DNA from: Candidatus Enterococcus courvalinii
GTDB taxonomy: Bacteria; Bacillota; Bacilli; Lactobacillales; Enterococcaceae
Direction of reading: 5' to 3'
DNA: 64,000 nucleotides
Assembly: GCF_017315945.1 (NCBI RefSeq)
Contig: NZ_JAFLWI010000006.1
Span: forward strand, 62,001-126,000
Shown here: positions 29,230-38,012 of the stretch, piece by piece
Layout: the number at the start of each line of letters is the position of its first letter
Position numbering within the stretch: the stretch's first letter is position 1
Notes under the pieces: generated by a model
What the model was told of the DNA's origin: nothing
What the model saw: only the letters and a program-made list of their open reading frames with translations
Databases searched by the model: none
Translations under genes and position numbers: made by a program

Positions 29230-29907
29230 ATGCTACGAACGCAATTTGAAGAGGAATTATTAAACCTTCATAATCAATTTTATGAAATGGGTATGATGGT
29301 CAGTAGTGCGGTGCATAAGTCTGTTCGCTCTTATGTGAAACATGACAAAGCCCTTGCACAAGAAGTAATCGAAAACGATACAAATATCAATGATATGGAA
29401 ATTCGTTTAGAAAAGAAAAGTTTTGAAATGATTGCTTTACAACAACCAGTAACGACAGACTTGCGTATGATTATTACAGTTATGAAAGCAAGTTCTGATT
29501 TGGAAAGAATGGCGGATCATGCGGTATCCGTTGCAAAATCAACAATTCGTGTCAAAGGACAAACGAGAATTCCTGAAATTGAAAAAGAAATTTCGGATAT
29601 GTCGGACTATGTTAAGAAAATGGTTGATAATGTATTGGTTGCCTATGTTAAAACGGATGAAAAAGATGCCCGGACAATTGCAAACATGGACCAACGTGTA
29701 AATGAATATTTCAATCGAATCTACAATGCGACAATCAAAAATATGGAAGCTAACCCAGAAACAGTCATTAGCGGAACAGACTATTTGAATGTTGCGAGTT
29801 ATTTGGAACGTATCGGTGACTATGTGACCAATATTTGTGAGTGGATCGTTTACTTGGCGACAGGGAAGATTACGGAATTGAATACGACCCATGATGAGAT
29901 TTTTTAA
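29230..29907 (+). CDS. phoU: phosphate signalling protein PhoU
   Basis: A 225-residue all-helical protein built from two three-helix repeats, each with the E/DxxxD metal-contact pattern (LRMIITVMKASSDLERMADHA near 80-100, YLNVASYLERIGDYVTNICEW near 185-205). It links Pst transport to the phosphate two-component response and restrains uptake. It is the last gene of the pst operon. The TAA at 29905-29907 is followed after three A by a tandem array of the 120-bp repeat, and the terminator comes only at 30242. Confidence 0.96.
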   Translation: MLRTQFEEELLNLHNQFYEMGMMVSSAVHKSVRSYVKHDKALAQEVIENDTNINDMEIRLEKKSFEMIALQQPVTTDLRMIITVMKASSDLERMADHAVSVAKSTIRVKGQTRIPEIEKEISDMSDYVKKMVDNVLVAYVKTDEKDARTIANMDQRVNEYFNRIYNATIKNMEANPETVISGTDYLNVASYLERIGDYVTNICEWIVYLATGKITELNTTHDEIF

Positions 29908-29910
29908 AAA

Positions 29911-30030
29911 GGTTGTGGCGCAAAACGCTCAGCTCCAATAAATAAGTCTAAATTCCCAGAAATTGTTTCTCAAATTTTTGTGGAATTTAGACTTATTTTG
30001 TAGGAGTTGTTTTGGGAACACCGTAGAAAA
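29911..30030 (+). repeat. 120-bp 3'-UTR repeat, array after phoU, unit 1
   Basis: The unit starts with GGTTGTGGC and ends before the next GGTTGTGGC exactly 120 bases later. The outer stem is AGCTCC (29931-29936) with GGAGTT (30003-30008). Inside is a perfect 16-bp stem, AATAAGTCTAAATTCC (29941-29956) with its complement (29982-29997). The right flank has TTTTGGGAACACCGTAG. The sense orientation is that of phoU. Confidence 0.85.
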
Positions 30031-30150
30031 GGTTGTGGCACAAAGCGTTTAGCTCCGAACAGATAACGAGCAAGTGCTTAAAATAGCTTTCCATGTTTTG
30101 AAGTGAGTGCAAGTTATATGGAGGAGTTGCTTTGGGAACACCGTAGAAAA
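30031..30150 (+). repeat. 120-bp 3'-UTR repeat, array after phoU, unit 2
   Basis: Again exactly 120 bases. The outer stem AGCTCC (30051-30056) / GGAGTT (30123-30128) has the same offsets as unit 1. The inner helix is ATAAC-ga-GCA-ag-TGCTT (30063-30079) with AAGTG-AG-TGC-AA-GTTAT (30101-30117). It is much closer in sequence to the copy next to mntH than to unit 1 beside it. Confidence 0.87.
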
Positions 30151-30206
30151 GGTTGTGGCGCAAAGCGTTTATTTTTGACAGGATAGCACGCAAGCACTCC
30201 AAAAAG
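30151..30206 (+). repeat. partial third unit of the phoU array
   Basis: It begins with GGTTGTGGCGCAAAGCGTTT at the expected 120-base step. It then follows the 5' half of unit 2 in degraded form (GACAGGATAGCACGCAAGCACT) and stops. Confidence 0.75.
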
Positions 30207-30241
30207 TTAGAGCGAAACAACAAAAAACAAACTTATCTTTA

Positions 30242-30289
30242 AGGGGCTAAGAGGAAACGCAATTCGTTTTCTCCTAGCCTCTTTTTTTA
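30242..30289 (+). terminator. terminator of the pst operon
   Basis: AGGGGCTAAGAGGAAACG / CGTTTTCTCCTAGCCTCT (G-U pairs, one mismatch) is followed by T7. It lies 334 bases after the phoU stop, beyond the repeat array. Confidence 0.85.
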
Positions 30290-30349
30290 GTATGATTAAG
30301 TAGTAGATGAAATGACGGAAGATGGAGAAAAAGTTACATCTTAAGTCCT

Positions 30350-30378
30350 ATGACATTTTCTTCAAATGAAGGCATAAT
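30350..30378 (+). promoter_or_regulatory. promoter of liaXYZ, with a possible LiaR site
   Basis: ATGACA (30350-30355), 17-base spacer, CATAAT (30373-30378), about 50 bases before the liaX start. The small palindrome GTC-CTAT-GAC overlaps the -35, where a response regulator such as LiaR could act. The LiaR assignment is inference from the operon identity. Confidence 0.5.
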
Positions 30379-30429
30379 ATGGATGTAAGGAAAAGTTGCA
30401 AACAATATTTGCTCAAGGAGGCAATTTCC

Positions 30430-32001
30430 ATGAAAGAAAGAGAACGTATTTTAGATTTAGTAAAAAAAGGAATCCTTTCGACTGAAGAAGGCTTAGATTT
30501 GTTAGAAAGTATGGCAACTGAAAAAGACGAAAAGTCAATTAAAAAAGAAGCAGACAAAGTAACTGCTAGTCATAAAGAAAAAGATCAAGTAAGTCAATTG
30601 ATGGATGATTTTGAAAATGGCGAAGAAGAAACTTTCGCTGATTCTGAAGTCGATCCAAAGGAAAAAGAAAAACAAGACCAAGAAAACTTAGAAAAAATTC
30701 TTGATGAATTAGCAACAGAAGCAAACAAAGCATCTGCACATTTAGATGAAGTGAATGCTGAACTACAAGAAAATCGACAAGCACGCAATGACAAACAGGA
30801 AGCATTGATGCAGTTGAACACGAAAGAAGAACTAGATGAGTTAACAGCAGAAGAACTTGAGCAACGTCAAACATTGGAAAGTGAAATCCAAGGGTTAGAA
30901 GCAGAAGGAAACAAGCTAGTTGAACAACAATTGAAGCTTGAAGCAGAATTAAAAGATATTCGTAAAAATCAATGGTCAGAAACAAAAGATTCAATTGCTG
31001 AAAAATTTGAATTACCAGATGATTGGAAAGAACAAGCGACGGACACATTGAACCAAGTGGGTGAAAAAATGTCTGAAGCGGGTAGCCAATTAGGCAAGTT
31101 CTTGAAGAAAACGTTCCAAACCGTTTCTGATTCTGTGAACGATAATATGGAATGGAAAGACGTCAATTTACGTGTTCCTGGCATTGCGACAACAAAATTT
31201 GAACATGAATTTTACTATGAAGCACCAGAAGCAAGTATTATTGATATTAAAGCAGCAAACGGGAACGTGATTTTGAAAACTTGGGATAGCGAAGATGTCA
31301 AAGTAGAAGCAAAAATCAAACTCTACGGAAAAATGACAGCTGAACCATTTGATGCCTTTTTAGAAAGAAGTCAAATTGAAGTCAATGAAGACCACATTTC
31401 TTTCCAAATTCCGAATAAACGTGTACGAGCAGATCTTGTTTTCTACTTGCCAACTCGTTTGTACGACCATGTAGCAATCAAGTTACTTAACGGAAATATT
31501 ACAATCAAAGATCTAGAAACTAAAGACACGTATGCAAAATCAACGAATGGAAATATCCTAATCAATGATTTAACAGCAACTATGTTAGAAATTGAAGGAG
31601 TCAATGGCAATATTGACGTGAACCGCGGTCAAATTCTCGACTCAATCATTGAAACAGTCAATGGAACAGTCACCATGGCAACAACACCTGAAAATGTTTC
31701 GGTATCATTAGTCAATGGGGATGTCCGCTTGACGTTAACAGAAGACTCGCTAAGAAAAGTTGAAGCAAGCTCTGTCAATGGAAACGTGAAAGTAGCGTTA
31801 CCGGAAACATTAGGTGTCGAAGGACATGCAAAAACAAGCTTAGGCAGTATCAATAGCCGGATGAGCGAGTATGACGTTGTTCGCGAAAAGAAAGAAAGAA
31901 CCAATCAAATGTTACAATTCCGTCGTATTTCTGATACAGGGATTGCCCAAGTTCAATTATCAACCACAACAGGAAATATCTTCTTGAAAGATGCTGAGTA
32001 A
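30430..32001 (+). CDS. liaX: LiaX, daptomycin-sensing surface protein (DUF4097)
   Basis: A 523-residue protein. The N-terminal part begins with a SHOCT-like helix pair (ERERILDLVKKGILSTEEGL), followed by long charged helices or coiled coil (about 50-210), then a C-terminal DUF4097 beta-solenoid made of repeats such as VNGNI, NGTVTMAT, VNGDVRLT and VNGNVKVA (about 245-523). In E. faecalis and E. faecium LiaX is exposed on the surface, binds daptomycin and antimicrobial peptides, and restrains the LiaFSR envelope-stress response; loss of its C-terminal domain gives resistance. This copy is full length. AAGGAGG (30415-30421) supports ATG 30430 over 30379. Confidence 0.93.
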   Translation: MKERERILDLVKKGILSTEEGLDLLESMATEKDEKSIKKEADKVTASHKEKDQVSQLMDDFENGEEETFADSEVDPKEKEKQDQENLEKILDELATEANKASAHLDEVNAELQENRQARNDKQEALMQLNTKEELDELTAEELEQRQTLESEIQGLEAEGNKLVEQQLKLEAELKDIRKNQWSETKDSIAEKFELPDDWKEQATDTLNQVGEKMSEAGSQLGKFLKKTFQTVSDSVNDNMEWKDVNLRVPGIATTKFEHEFYYEAPEASIIDIKAANGNVILKTWDSEDVKVEAKIKLYGKMTAEPFDAFLERSQIEVNEDHISFQIPNKRVRADLVFYLPTRLYDHVAIKLLNGNITIKDLETKDTYAKSTNGNILINDLTATMLEIEGVNGNIDVNRGQILDSIIETVNGTVTMATTPENVSVSLVNGDVRLTLTEDSLRKVEASSVNGNVKVALPETLGVEGHAKTSLGSINSRMSEYDVVREKKERTNQMLQFRRISDTGIAQVQLSTTTGNIFLKDAE

Positions 32002-32040
32002 GGGATTAGTAAACAAAAGAAACAGTTACAAGGTGAACAA

Positions 32041-32068
32041 AGAATAGCCCCTAAAAATGGGCTATTCT
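32041..32068 (+). other. perfect hairpin between liaX and liaY
   Basis: AGAATAGCCC / GGGCTATTCT with an 8-base loop. No T tract follows, so it is not a standard terminator. It could stabilise the liaX transcript end or adjust expression of liaYZ. Confidence 0.6.
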
Positions 32069-32169
32069 GGCTTGTTCATTCTTATCTGTATAGTCCAAAA
32101 AAATACGTGGAGCAGACTTTTGTTTCCCGATATTTTCGATTAAAATAGGTAGGACAGAGGTGAAATAGA

Positions 32170-32475
32170 ATGAAAAAAAAATTAACGAAATCAACTGATA
32201 ATATTGTATTAACCGGTACACTTGCAGGAATTGCAGAGTTTCTTGGTATTGATCCAACCATTGTTCGTGTGGTTTATGTCTTTTTGAGTCTTGTAGCATT
32301 TGGCAGTCCAATTATTTTGTACATTTTACTAGCCATCATCATACCGTCTGGTAAATCTTCTCGTACAAACTATGGTCACAATAATGAATATTACCAAAAA
32401 AATAATTATCGTGAACAAACGAATAAACGTAAAGAAGCTGAAAAAATCGATGATGATGATTGGAGTGACTTCTAA
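32170..32475 (+). CDS. liaY: LiaY, PspC-domain membrane protein
   Basis: A 101-residue protein with a PspC domain (about 1-60; KSTDNIVLTGTLAGIAEFLG, DPTIVRVVYVFLSLVAFG, then a TM helix ending AIIIPSG) and a polar, Asn/Lys-rich C-terminal tail. Order and size match LiaY of the enterococcal liaXYZ operon, reported to help move anionic lipid microdomains in daptomycin-resistant cells. AGAGGTGAAATAG precedes the ATG. It overlaps liaZ by one base (TAATG). Confidence 0.9.
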   Translation: MKKKLTKSTDNIVLTGTLAGIAEFLGIDPTIVRVVYVFLSLVAFGSPIILYILLAIIIPSGKSSRTNYGHNNEYYQKNNYREQTNKRKEAEKIDDDDWSDF

Positions 32476-32828
32476 TGTCTTATTTCCAACGAATCGTTGT
32501 GAATACTTTGACATTCATTTCACTAGCAGTCATTTTCCCCCAAATGATTCATGTGAGTAGCATTTGGACAGCGGTGTTAGCAAGTTTTGTTTTATCAGTG
32601 TTGAACATGTTTGTCAAACCGATTCTAACAATCTTGTCTTTACCGCTGACCTTAGTTACGTTTGGATTGTTTAGCTTTGTAGTGAACGCAGCAATTTTAA
32701 AATTGACTTCCTTCTTTGTCGGAGCAGCCAATTTTGGATTTGCATCATTTGGCGCAGCATTTCTAGTAGCAATTGTTATGTCATTAGTAAATGTTGTTGT
32801 TAGTGAGCATAATTTAAATCGTCAGTAA
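32475..32828 (+). CDS. liaZ: LiaZ, phage-holin-family (YvlD-like) membrane protein
   Basis: A 117-residue protein with four hydrophobic segments and the conserved pattern LSVLNMFVKPILTILSLPLTLVTFGLFSFVVNA of the YvlD group (phage holin 4 superfamily). It is the third gene of liaXYZ and is translationally coupled to liaY. Its function in envelope stress is not known in detail. Confidence 0.9.
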   Translation: MSYFQRIVVNTLTFISLAVIFPQMIHVSSIWTAVLASFVLSVLNMFVKPILTILSLPLTLVTFGLFSFVVNAAILKLTSFFVGAANFGFASFGAAFLVAIVMSLVNVVVSEHNLNRQ

Positions 32829-32887
32829 CTATGAAAAGAGAATGACTAAAAAATCAGCATCTCTTTGTTTAATAAAAGAAAAAAGGA

Positions 32888-32933
32888 GATTGCAGGGAAA
32901 GTTCAACAGACTTTTCTTGCAATCTTTTTTTAT
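32888..32933 (+). terminator. terminator of liaXYZ
   Basis: GATTGCAGGGAAAGT / ACTTTTCTTGCAATC with G-U pairing, followed by T7. Confidence 0.9.
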
Positions 32934-33033
32934 TTGAAAAAGAAATAAACCGTTTTTTTTATTTGGTAGTAAGTTTGGGTAGACAATGATAAAATGAAAA
33001 CGAACACCCTAATAGAAATGAGGTAGCATGAAT

Positions 33034-33969
33034 ATGGCAGAAGTAGTTAAAGTTAGCCAACTGGTTGAAAAATTATCTTTAGAAATCGTGACCGGCGATG
33101 AAAAAAGTTTAGAACGTGTCATAGTCACAGGTGACATTTCACGTCCAGGCTTAGAATTGACTGGTTATTTTAGTTATTATTCACATGATCGGCTTCAGTT
33201 ATTTGGAAGCAAAGAAATTAGTTTTGCAGAGCGCATGATTCCAGAGGAACGTTTGATGATCATGAGACGCTTATGTAGCGAAGATATGCCCGCGTTTATT
33301 ATTTCCAGAGGTTTATCTGCACCAGAAGAAATGATTCAGGCTGCAAATGAACATGGGATGGCTGTCTTGCGTTCACCAATTTCAACATCACGTTTGTTAG
33401 GAGAACTTTCTAGCTATTTAGACGGACGATTAGCACCACGAACAAGCGTCCATGGTGTTTTAGTGGATGTTTATGGCTTAGGTGTCTTGATCCAAGGTGA
33501 TAGTGGGATTGGTAAGAGTGAAACAGCGCTAGAATTGATCAAGCGTGGTCACCGTCTGATTGCAGATGATCGAGTAGATGTTTATCAACAAGATGAACTG
33601 ACTGTGATTGGTGAGCCACCAAAAATCTTGGAGCATTTGATTGAGATTCGTGGAATTGGGATCATCGATGTCATGAACTTGTTTGGTGCAAGTGCGGTAC
33701 GTGGGTCGATGCAAGTGCAATTGGCAGTCTATTTAGAGGCTTGGGCGAAAGATAAAAAATATGATCGGTTAGGTTCGGAAGATACGTCGGTTGAAATTGC
33801 AGAAGTTGGCATCCCACAAATCAAAATCCCAGTTAAGACTGGGCGAAATGTGGCTATCATCATTGAAGTTGCTGCGATGAACTTCCGCGCGAAAACAATG
33901 GGTTTTGACGCAACAAAAACATTTGAAGAACGATTAAGTCGTTTAATCGAAGAAAATTCAGGAAATTAA
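33034..33969 (+). CDS. hprK: HPr kinase/phosphorylase
   Basis: A 311-residue bifunctional enzyme that phosphorylates HPr at Ser46 and removes the phosphate again; P-Ser-HPr is the corepressor of CcpA, encoded at 39.6 kb. The Walker [19 protein letters not shown] and the HprK signature [19 protein letters not shown] are clear. GAGGT at 33020-33024 is 9 bases before the ATG at 33034 but only 3 before the ATG at 33028, so 33034 is preferred. It leads the hprK-lgt-gpsA-galU unit. Confidence 0.97.
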   Translation: MAEVVKVSQLVEKLSLEIVTGDEKSLERVIVTGDISRPGLELTGYFSYYSHDRLQLFGSKEISFAERMIPEERLMIMRRLCSEDMPAFIISRGLSAPEEMIQAANEHGMAVLRSPISTSRLLGELSSYLDGRLAPRTSVHGVLVDVYGLGVLIQGDSGIGKSETALELIKRGHRLIADDRVDVYQQDELTVIGEPPKILEHLIEIRGIGIIDVMNLFGASAVRGSMQVQLAVYLEAWAKDKKYDRLGSEDTSVEIAEVGIPQIKIPVKTGRNVAIIIEVAAMNFRAKTMGFDATKTFEERLSRLIEENSGN

Positions 33970-33987
33970 TAAATAAGGAGTGACAAA

Positions 33988-34821
33988 ATGCTCGCACAAA
34001 TCAATCGAGTAGCGTTTGAGCTTGCCGGAATCCCTATTTATTGGTATGCATTGATCATTGTTTCAGGGATCATTATTGCCATGTGGCTAAGCACCAGAGA
34101 AGCAGTCAGAGTCGGTATGAAAGCAGATGACGTAACTGATTTCATGCTATGGGGATTACCACTTTCAATCATCGGCGCTCGTTTATATTATATTCTTTTT
34201 GACTTACCTCAATATATTGCAGACCCAATCCAGATTTTTAATATTCGCTCGGGTGGGCTAGCAATTTATGGTGGACTGATCGCTGGTGGACTTACAATGT
34301 ATTTCTTTACCAAGTATCACTTTATCTCACCGTGGACTTTTCTGGACATCGCAGCACCTAGTGTGTTGCTTGCACAAGCCATTGGTCGATGGGGAAACTT
34401 TATGAATCATGAAGCGTTTGGACCAGAAACAACTCGTAGCTTTTTAGAAAGTCTACATCTACCACAGTTTATTATTGAAAATATGTACATTGATGGGGCG
34501 TTTCGTCAACCGACTTTTCTCTATGAATCTGTGTGGAGTTTGCTTGGCGTCATCTTGTTATTGATATTGAGAAAACGACCACATCTGCTTAAAAAAGGAG
34601 AAGTTTTTCTTTTGTATCTTATCTGGTACAGTTTCGGACGTTTCTTTATCGAAGGACTTCGAACAGATAGCTTATACTTCTTAGATGTCATTCGTATTTC
34701 TCAGCTGCTTTCAGCGGTACTATTTATTGGAACCATCGTCGTATTCATTTTACGTCGTAAAAAAGATAAACATTTAACAGATTATGATCGAAGTTTTGGT
34801 GAGAACCAATCAATTATTTAA
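33988..34821 (+). CDS. lgt: prolipoprotein diacylglyceryl transferase
   Basis: A 277-residue membrane enzyme with about seven TM helices. It moves diacylglyceryl from phosphatidylglycerol to the lipobox Cys of prolipoproteins such as PstS in this window. The Lgt signature GRWGNFMNHEAFG (about residues 134-146) and the GGLAIYGGLIAGG loop are clear. It starts 18 bases after hprK. Confidence 0.97.
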   Translation: MLAQINRVAFELAGIPIYWYALIIVSGIIIAMWLSTREAVRVGMKADDVTDFMLWGLPLSIIGARLYYILFDLPQYIADPIQIFNIRSGGLAIYGGLIAGGLTMYFFTKYHFISPWTFLDIAAPSVLLAQAIGRWGNFMNHEAFGPETTRSFLESLHLPQFIIENMYIDGAFRQPTFLYESVWSLLGVILLLILRKRPHLLKKGEVFLLYLIWYSFGRFFIEGLRTDSLYFLDVIRISQLLSAVLFIGTIVVFILRRKKDKHLTDYDRSFGENQSII

Positions 34822-34861
34822 ATGATCAAGCAAACAATGTTCCGTGCAAAGGAGTGATTAA

Positions 34862-35893
34862 ATGCAACAAAAAATCGCAGTGTTAGGTCCTGGGTCATGG
34901 GGGACGGCACTAGCCCAAGTGCTTGCAGAAAATGGTCATGATGTAAGGATCTGGGGTCACCGGGCAGAACAAGTAACTGAAATCAACACAAAGCATACGA
35001 ATCAACGATATTTACCAGAACTGAAATTAGCAACATCTATTCGGGCTTTTACTGAAATGGAAGAAGCTTTAGCTGAGGTAGATACTATTTTGTTCGTGGT
35101 GCCAACGAAAGCCATTCGCTCTGTTGCGCAAGAAGTAGTAATAAAAATGACACCAAATACGAAGCCTGTCATCATTCATGCCAGCAAAGGATTGGAACAA
35201 AAGACCCATAAGCGCATTTCAGAAATTTTATTAGAAGAAATTCCAGTGGAACAAAGAAAAGCAGTCGTTGTCTTATCTGGCCCAAGTCATGCTGAGGAAG
35301 TAGCCAATCATGATATCACGACAATCACAGCAGCAAGTACGAATACAGAAGCTGCAAAATACGTCCAAGAATTATTTATGAATGACTATTTCCGAGTTTA
35401 TACCAATCCTGACGTTATCGGAGTTGAGATGGGAGCAGCGTTGAAAAATATTATTGCAATCGGCACAGGAGCCATTCATGGGCTGGGTTTTGGCGATAAT
35501 GCTAAAGCTGCAATCATGACACGAGGTTTAGCTGAAATCAGTCGTTTAGGCGTTGCAATAGGTGCTAACCCTTTAACCTTCATCGGATTGAGTGGTGTTG
35601 GTGATCTGATCGTCACAGGGACGAGTGTTCATTCTCGTAATTGGCGAGCAGGAAATTTATTAGGACAAGGGCAAAAATTACCCGAAGTATTGGAAAATAT
35701 GGGGATGGTGGTTGAAGGTGTCAATACGACACAAGCAGCTATGGAATTAGCCCATAGTATGGGTGTGGAGATGCCGATAACACAAACGATTTATGAAGTT
35801 CTTTATGAAGGAAAAGATATCAAAAAAGCAGCAAAAGAAATTATGTTACGTGATGGAAAAGTTGAAAACGAATTTTCATTAACTATTTTTTAA
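34862..35893 (+). CDS. gpsA: glycerol-3-phosphate dehydrogenase [NAD(P)+]
   Basis: A 343-residue enzyme that makes sn-glycerol-3-phosphate for phospholipids and teichoic acids. It has the Rossmann motif [13 protein letters not shown], the substrate region [16 protein letters not shown] and [27 protein letters not shown] (shown only in part by these key words), and [17 protein letters not shown] precedes the ATG. galU follows after 14 bases. Confidence 0.97.
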   Translation: MQQKIAVLGPGSWGTALAQVLAENGHDVRIWGHRAEQVTEINTKHTNQRYLPELKLATSIRAFTEMEEALAEVDTILFVVPTKAIRSVAQEVVIKMTPNTKPVIIHASKGLEQKTHKRISEILLEEIPVEQRKAVVVLSGPSHAEEVANHDITTITAASTNTEAAKYVQELFMNDYFRVYTNPDVIGVEMGAALKNIIAIGTGAIHGLGFGDNAKAAIMTRGLAEISRLGVAIGANPLTFIGLSGVGDLIVTGTSVHSRNWRAGNLLGQGQKLPEVLENMGMVVEGVNTTQAAMELAHSMGVEMPITQTIYEVLYEGKDIKKAAKEIMLRDGKVENEFSLTIF

Positions 35894-35907
35894 AGGAGTC
35901 GTCAATC

Positions 35908-36822
35908 ATGAAAGTAAAAAAAGCAGTTATTCCAGCAGCCGGATTAGGAACAAGATTTTTACCAGCTACGAAAGCAATGGCAAAAGAAATGTTACCAATC
36001 GTGGACAAACCAACGATTCAATTTATCGTCGAAGAAGCATTGAAATCAGGAATTGAAGATATTTTGATTGTTACTGGAAAAGCTAAACGTCCAATCGAAG
36101 ATCATTTTGATGCTAACATTGAACTAGAAACCAATCTTCGTGAAAAAGGAAAAAATGATCTATTGAAATTGGTTGAAGAAACAACGGATGTCAATCTACA
36201 TTTCATCCGTCAATCTCATCCTAAAGGGTTAGGACATGCTGTTTTGCAAGCCAAAGCTTTTATTGGGAACGAACCATTTGTTGTCATGCTTGGTGATGAC
36301 ATCATGGAAGACGAGATTCCGTTAACACAACAATTAATCAATGACTACGAAGAAACGCATGCTTCAACCATTGCTGTTATGGAAGTACCACATGAAGAAA
36401 CATCAAAATATGGTATTATCAATCCTGGTGGCGAATTAGAAAAGGGTCTTTATAATGTGAAAAACTTTGTAGAAAAGCCAGATCCAAGCAAAGCACCAAG
36501 TGACTTAGCAATCATTGGTCGTTACTTGTTGACCCCAGAGATTTTTGATGTTTTAGAAAACCAAGAACCTGGTGCGGGAAATGAAATCCAATTAACGGAT
36601 GCCATTGACACCTTGAATAAAACACAACGCGTCTTCGCTCGTCAATTTACAGGTCAACGTTTTGATGTGGGAGACAAATTTGGGTTTATGAAAACAAGCA
36701 TTGAATATGGATTAAAACATCCAGAAGTTGGTGCGCCATTAAAAGAATATATCATTGAGTTGAGCAAAACATTAGCAACTCCAGCAAAAGAAACAAAAAA
36801 AGTTGAATCAAAAGAAAAATAA
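35908..36822 (+). CDS. galU: UTP-glucose-1-phosphate uridylyltransferase
   Basis: A 304-residue nucleotidyltransferase that makes UDP-glucose for glycolipids, teichoic acid and galactose use. It has the nucleotide-binding start [21 protein letters not shown], the [11 protein letters not shown] stretch, the metal site VVMLGDDIM and the conserved [15 protein letters not shown]. It partners functionally with the phosphoglucomutase at 56.4 kb, which supplies glucose-1-phosphate. It is last in its operon. Confidence 0.97.
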   Translation: MKVKKAVIPAAGLGTRFLPATKAMAKEMLPIVDKPTIQFIVEEALKSGIEDILIVTGKAKRPIEDHFDANIELETNLREKGKNDLLKLVEETTDVNLHFIRQSHPKGLGHAVLQAKAFIGNEPFVVMLGDDIMEDEIPLTQQLINDYEETHASTIAVMEVPHEETSKYGIINPGGELEKGLYNVKNFVEKPDPSKAPSDLAIIGRYLLTPEIFDVLENQEPGAGNEIQLTDAIDTLNKTQRVFARQFTGQRFDVGDKFGFMKTSIEYGLKHPEVGAPLKEYIIELSKTLATPAKETKKVESKEK

Positions 36823-36837
36823 ATTACTTTTGCGTAA

Positions 36838-36887
36838 GAAAAAGCTTCAACTACTCATAGTTTACTAGTAGTTGAGGCTTTCTTTTT
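36838..36887 (+). terminator. terminator of hprK-lgt-gpsA-galU
   Basis: AAAGCTTCAACTACT / AGTAGTTGAGGCTTT (one mismatch) with a short loop, followed by CTTTTTT. Confidence 0.9.
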
Positions 36888-36976
36888 TATAAAAACAAGA
36901 ATTAGTAGTATTTTATTTGTCTAAAAAAATGGGAAATGCTATTCTTAAGAGGAGAGACAAGGGAAGGAGACTGATT

Positions 36977-37417
36977 ATGACAGGCGGAGAAATCGCAGGA
37001 TTGATTGCAGCAATTGCCTTTGCTGTGTTAGTAGTATTTTTAGTACGAATTTTGATGCAAGTATCAAAAACGTTAGAAAAAGTGGATAAAACTGTTGCAG
37101 AAGCAAATACAACGATTGCCATTGTAACAAAAGATGTGGATATCTTATCACGACAAGTAGAAGGTCTACTTGTGAAAAGTAATGACTTGCTTGAAGATGT
37201 CAATGGAAAAGTTGCAACAATTGATCCATTGTTTACAGCTGTAGCTGATCTAAGTGAAAGTGTTTCAGAATTGAATTCTTCAAGTAAAAATTTGGTAACA
37301 AAAGTTGGCGGCATTGGAAAGACAACCGCTAAGGCAACGGTTGCTGGAAAAGTCGGCGGAACAGCAATGAAATTTTTTAAAAATAAAAAACAAGATGAAC
37401 AGACAGGAGGAATTTAA
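36977..37417 (+). CDS. DUF948 domain-containing membrane protein
   Basis: A 146-residue protein: an N-terminal TM helix (about 6-27), then a helical heptad region (VSKTLEKVDKTVAEANTTI, VDILSRQVEGLLVKSNDLL) of the DUF948 type, which resembles methyl-accepting coiled coils, and a basic end. GGAAGGAGA (36962-36970) is 7 bases before the ATG at 36977; the longer TTG frame from 36917 is rejected. It is paired with the YtxH gene two bases later, a common pair in Firmicutes (general-stress proteins in Bacillus). Function unknown. Confidence 0.85.
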   Translation: MTGGEIAGLIAAIAFAVLVVFLVRILMQVSKTLEKVDKTVAEANTTIAIVTKDVDILSRQVEGLLVKSNDLLEDVNGKVATIDPLFTAVADLSESVSELNSSSKNLVTKVGGIGKTTAKATVAGKVGGTAMKFFKNKKQDEQTGGI

Positions 37418-37419
37418 AT

Positions 37420-38001
37420 ATGGCTAAAAAAGGTGGATTTCTATTAGGTGCAGTAATTGGTGGAACAGCAGCGGCAGTGGCAGCATTATTGTTAGCACCA
37501 AAATCAGGAAAAGAGTTACGTGACGAGTTAGCAGCACAAGCAGATGATTTATTGGATGCAGCTTCAGATTATACTGATCTTGCAAAAGAAAAATCTGCAG
37601 AATTAACAGATATCGCAAAAGAAAAAGCGGCAGATCTTTCACAACAAGCAGGTGAGTTAGCTGGAAATATCAAAAATAAAGTCGATCAAACGACAGATCT
37701 AGTAAATGATGAATCAGATGATATTTTAGTTAATTTAAAAGAACAATCAGCAGATCTATCTGATCGTTTTAAAAAATCAGCAGACGAACTAAAAGAGCAA
37801 ACAGCAGACTTAGGTAGTCTTGCAAAAGACACAACAGCAGATATTGCAGGAGATGTGAAGGATTCTGCAGTACAAGCAAAAGAAACAGTCAAAGATGGCG
37901 TTGCAGAAGCAAAACCTGTCGTTGAAGATGCAAAAGATTTAGCAGGCATGGCAAAAGAAGATGTGAAAGATGCTGCTAAAAAGGTTGTAGAAGAAAAATA
38001 A
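37420..38001 (+). CDS. YtxH domain protein with LEA-like helical repeats
   Basis: A 193-residue protein. The YtxH N-terminus (FLLGAVIGGTAAAVAALLLA, then PKSGKELRDEL) is a membrane or surface anchor. The rest is low-complexity Ala/Asp/Lys helix with repeated AKEKxAELTD, ADLSxQA, DELKEQTADL and KDSAVQAKETVKDG units, like group 3 LEA proteins. Such tails bind membranes or protect proteins under dehydration and stress. GGAGG precedes the ATG, overlapping the end of the DUF948 gene, so the two are co-transcribed. Confidence 0.85.
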   Translation: MAKKGGFLLGAVIGGTAAAVAALLLAPKSGKELRDELAAQADDLLDAASDYTDLAKEKSAELTDIAKEKAADLSQQAGELAGNIKNKVDQTTDLVNDESDDILVNLKEQSADLSDRFKKSADELKEQTADLGSLAKDTTADIAGDVKDSAVQAKETVKDGVAEAKPVVEDAKDLAGMAKEDVKDAAKKVVEEK

Positions 38002-38012
38002 GCTATGTTGTT

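Noticed and set aside
29911-30206. CRISPR array
   Set aside because: The tandem array has a 120-base period with long conserved flanks and structured cores, not 20-40 base direct repeats with uniform spacers. There are no cas genes.
29993-30223. 76-residue minus-strand ORF with an internal 40-residue repeat in the phoU array
   Set aside because: The repeat period (120) is a multiple of three, so an antisense frame stays open by chance. No ribosome binding site or family match; it is a by-product of the DNA repeat.
30566-31048. 160-residue antisense ORF inside liaX
   Set aside because: It is the shadow of the charged coiled-coil region of LiaX; composition is Leu-rich and without motif or ribosome binding site.
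37981-37990. AAGGTTGTAG near the end of the YtxH gene as another repeat start
   Set aside because: It is part of the coding sequence (Lys-Val-Val-Glu), has G to A change in the word and none of the rest of the unit follows.
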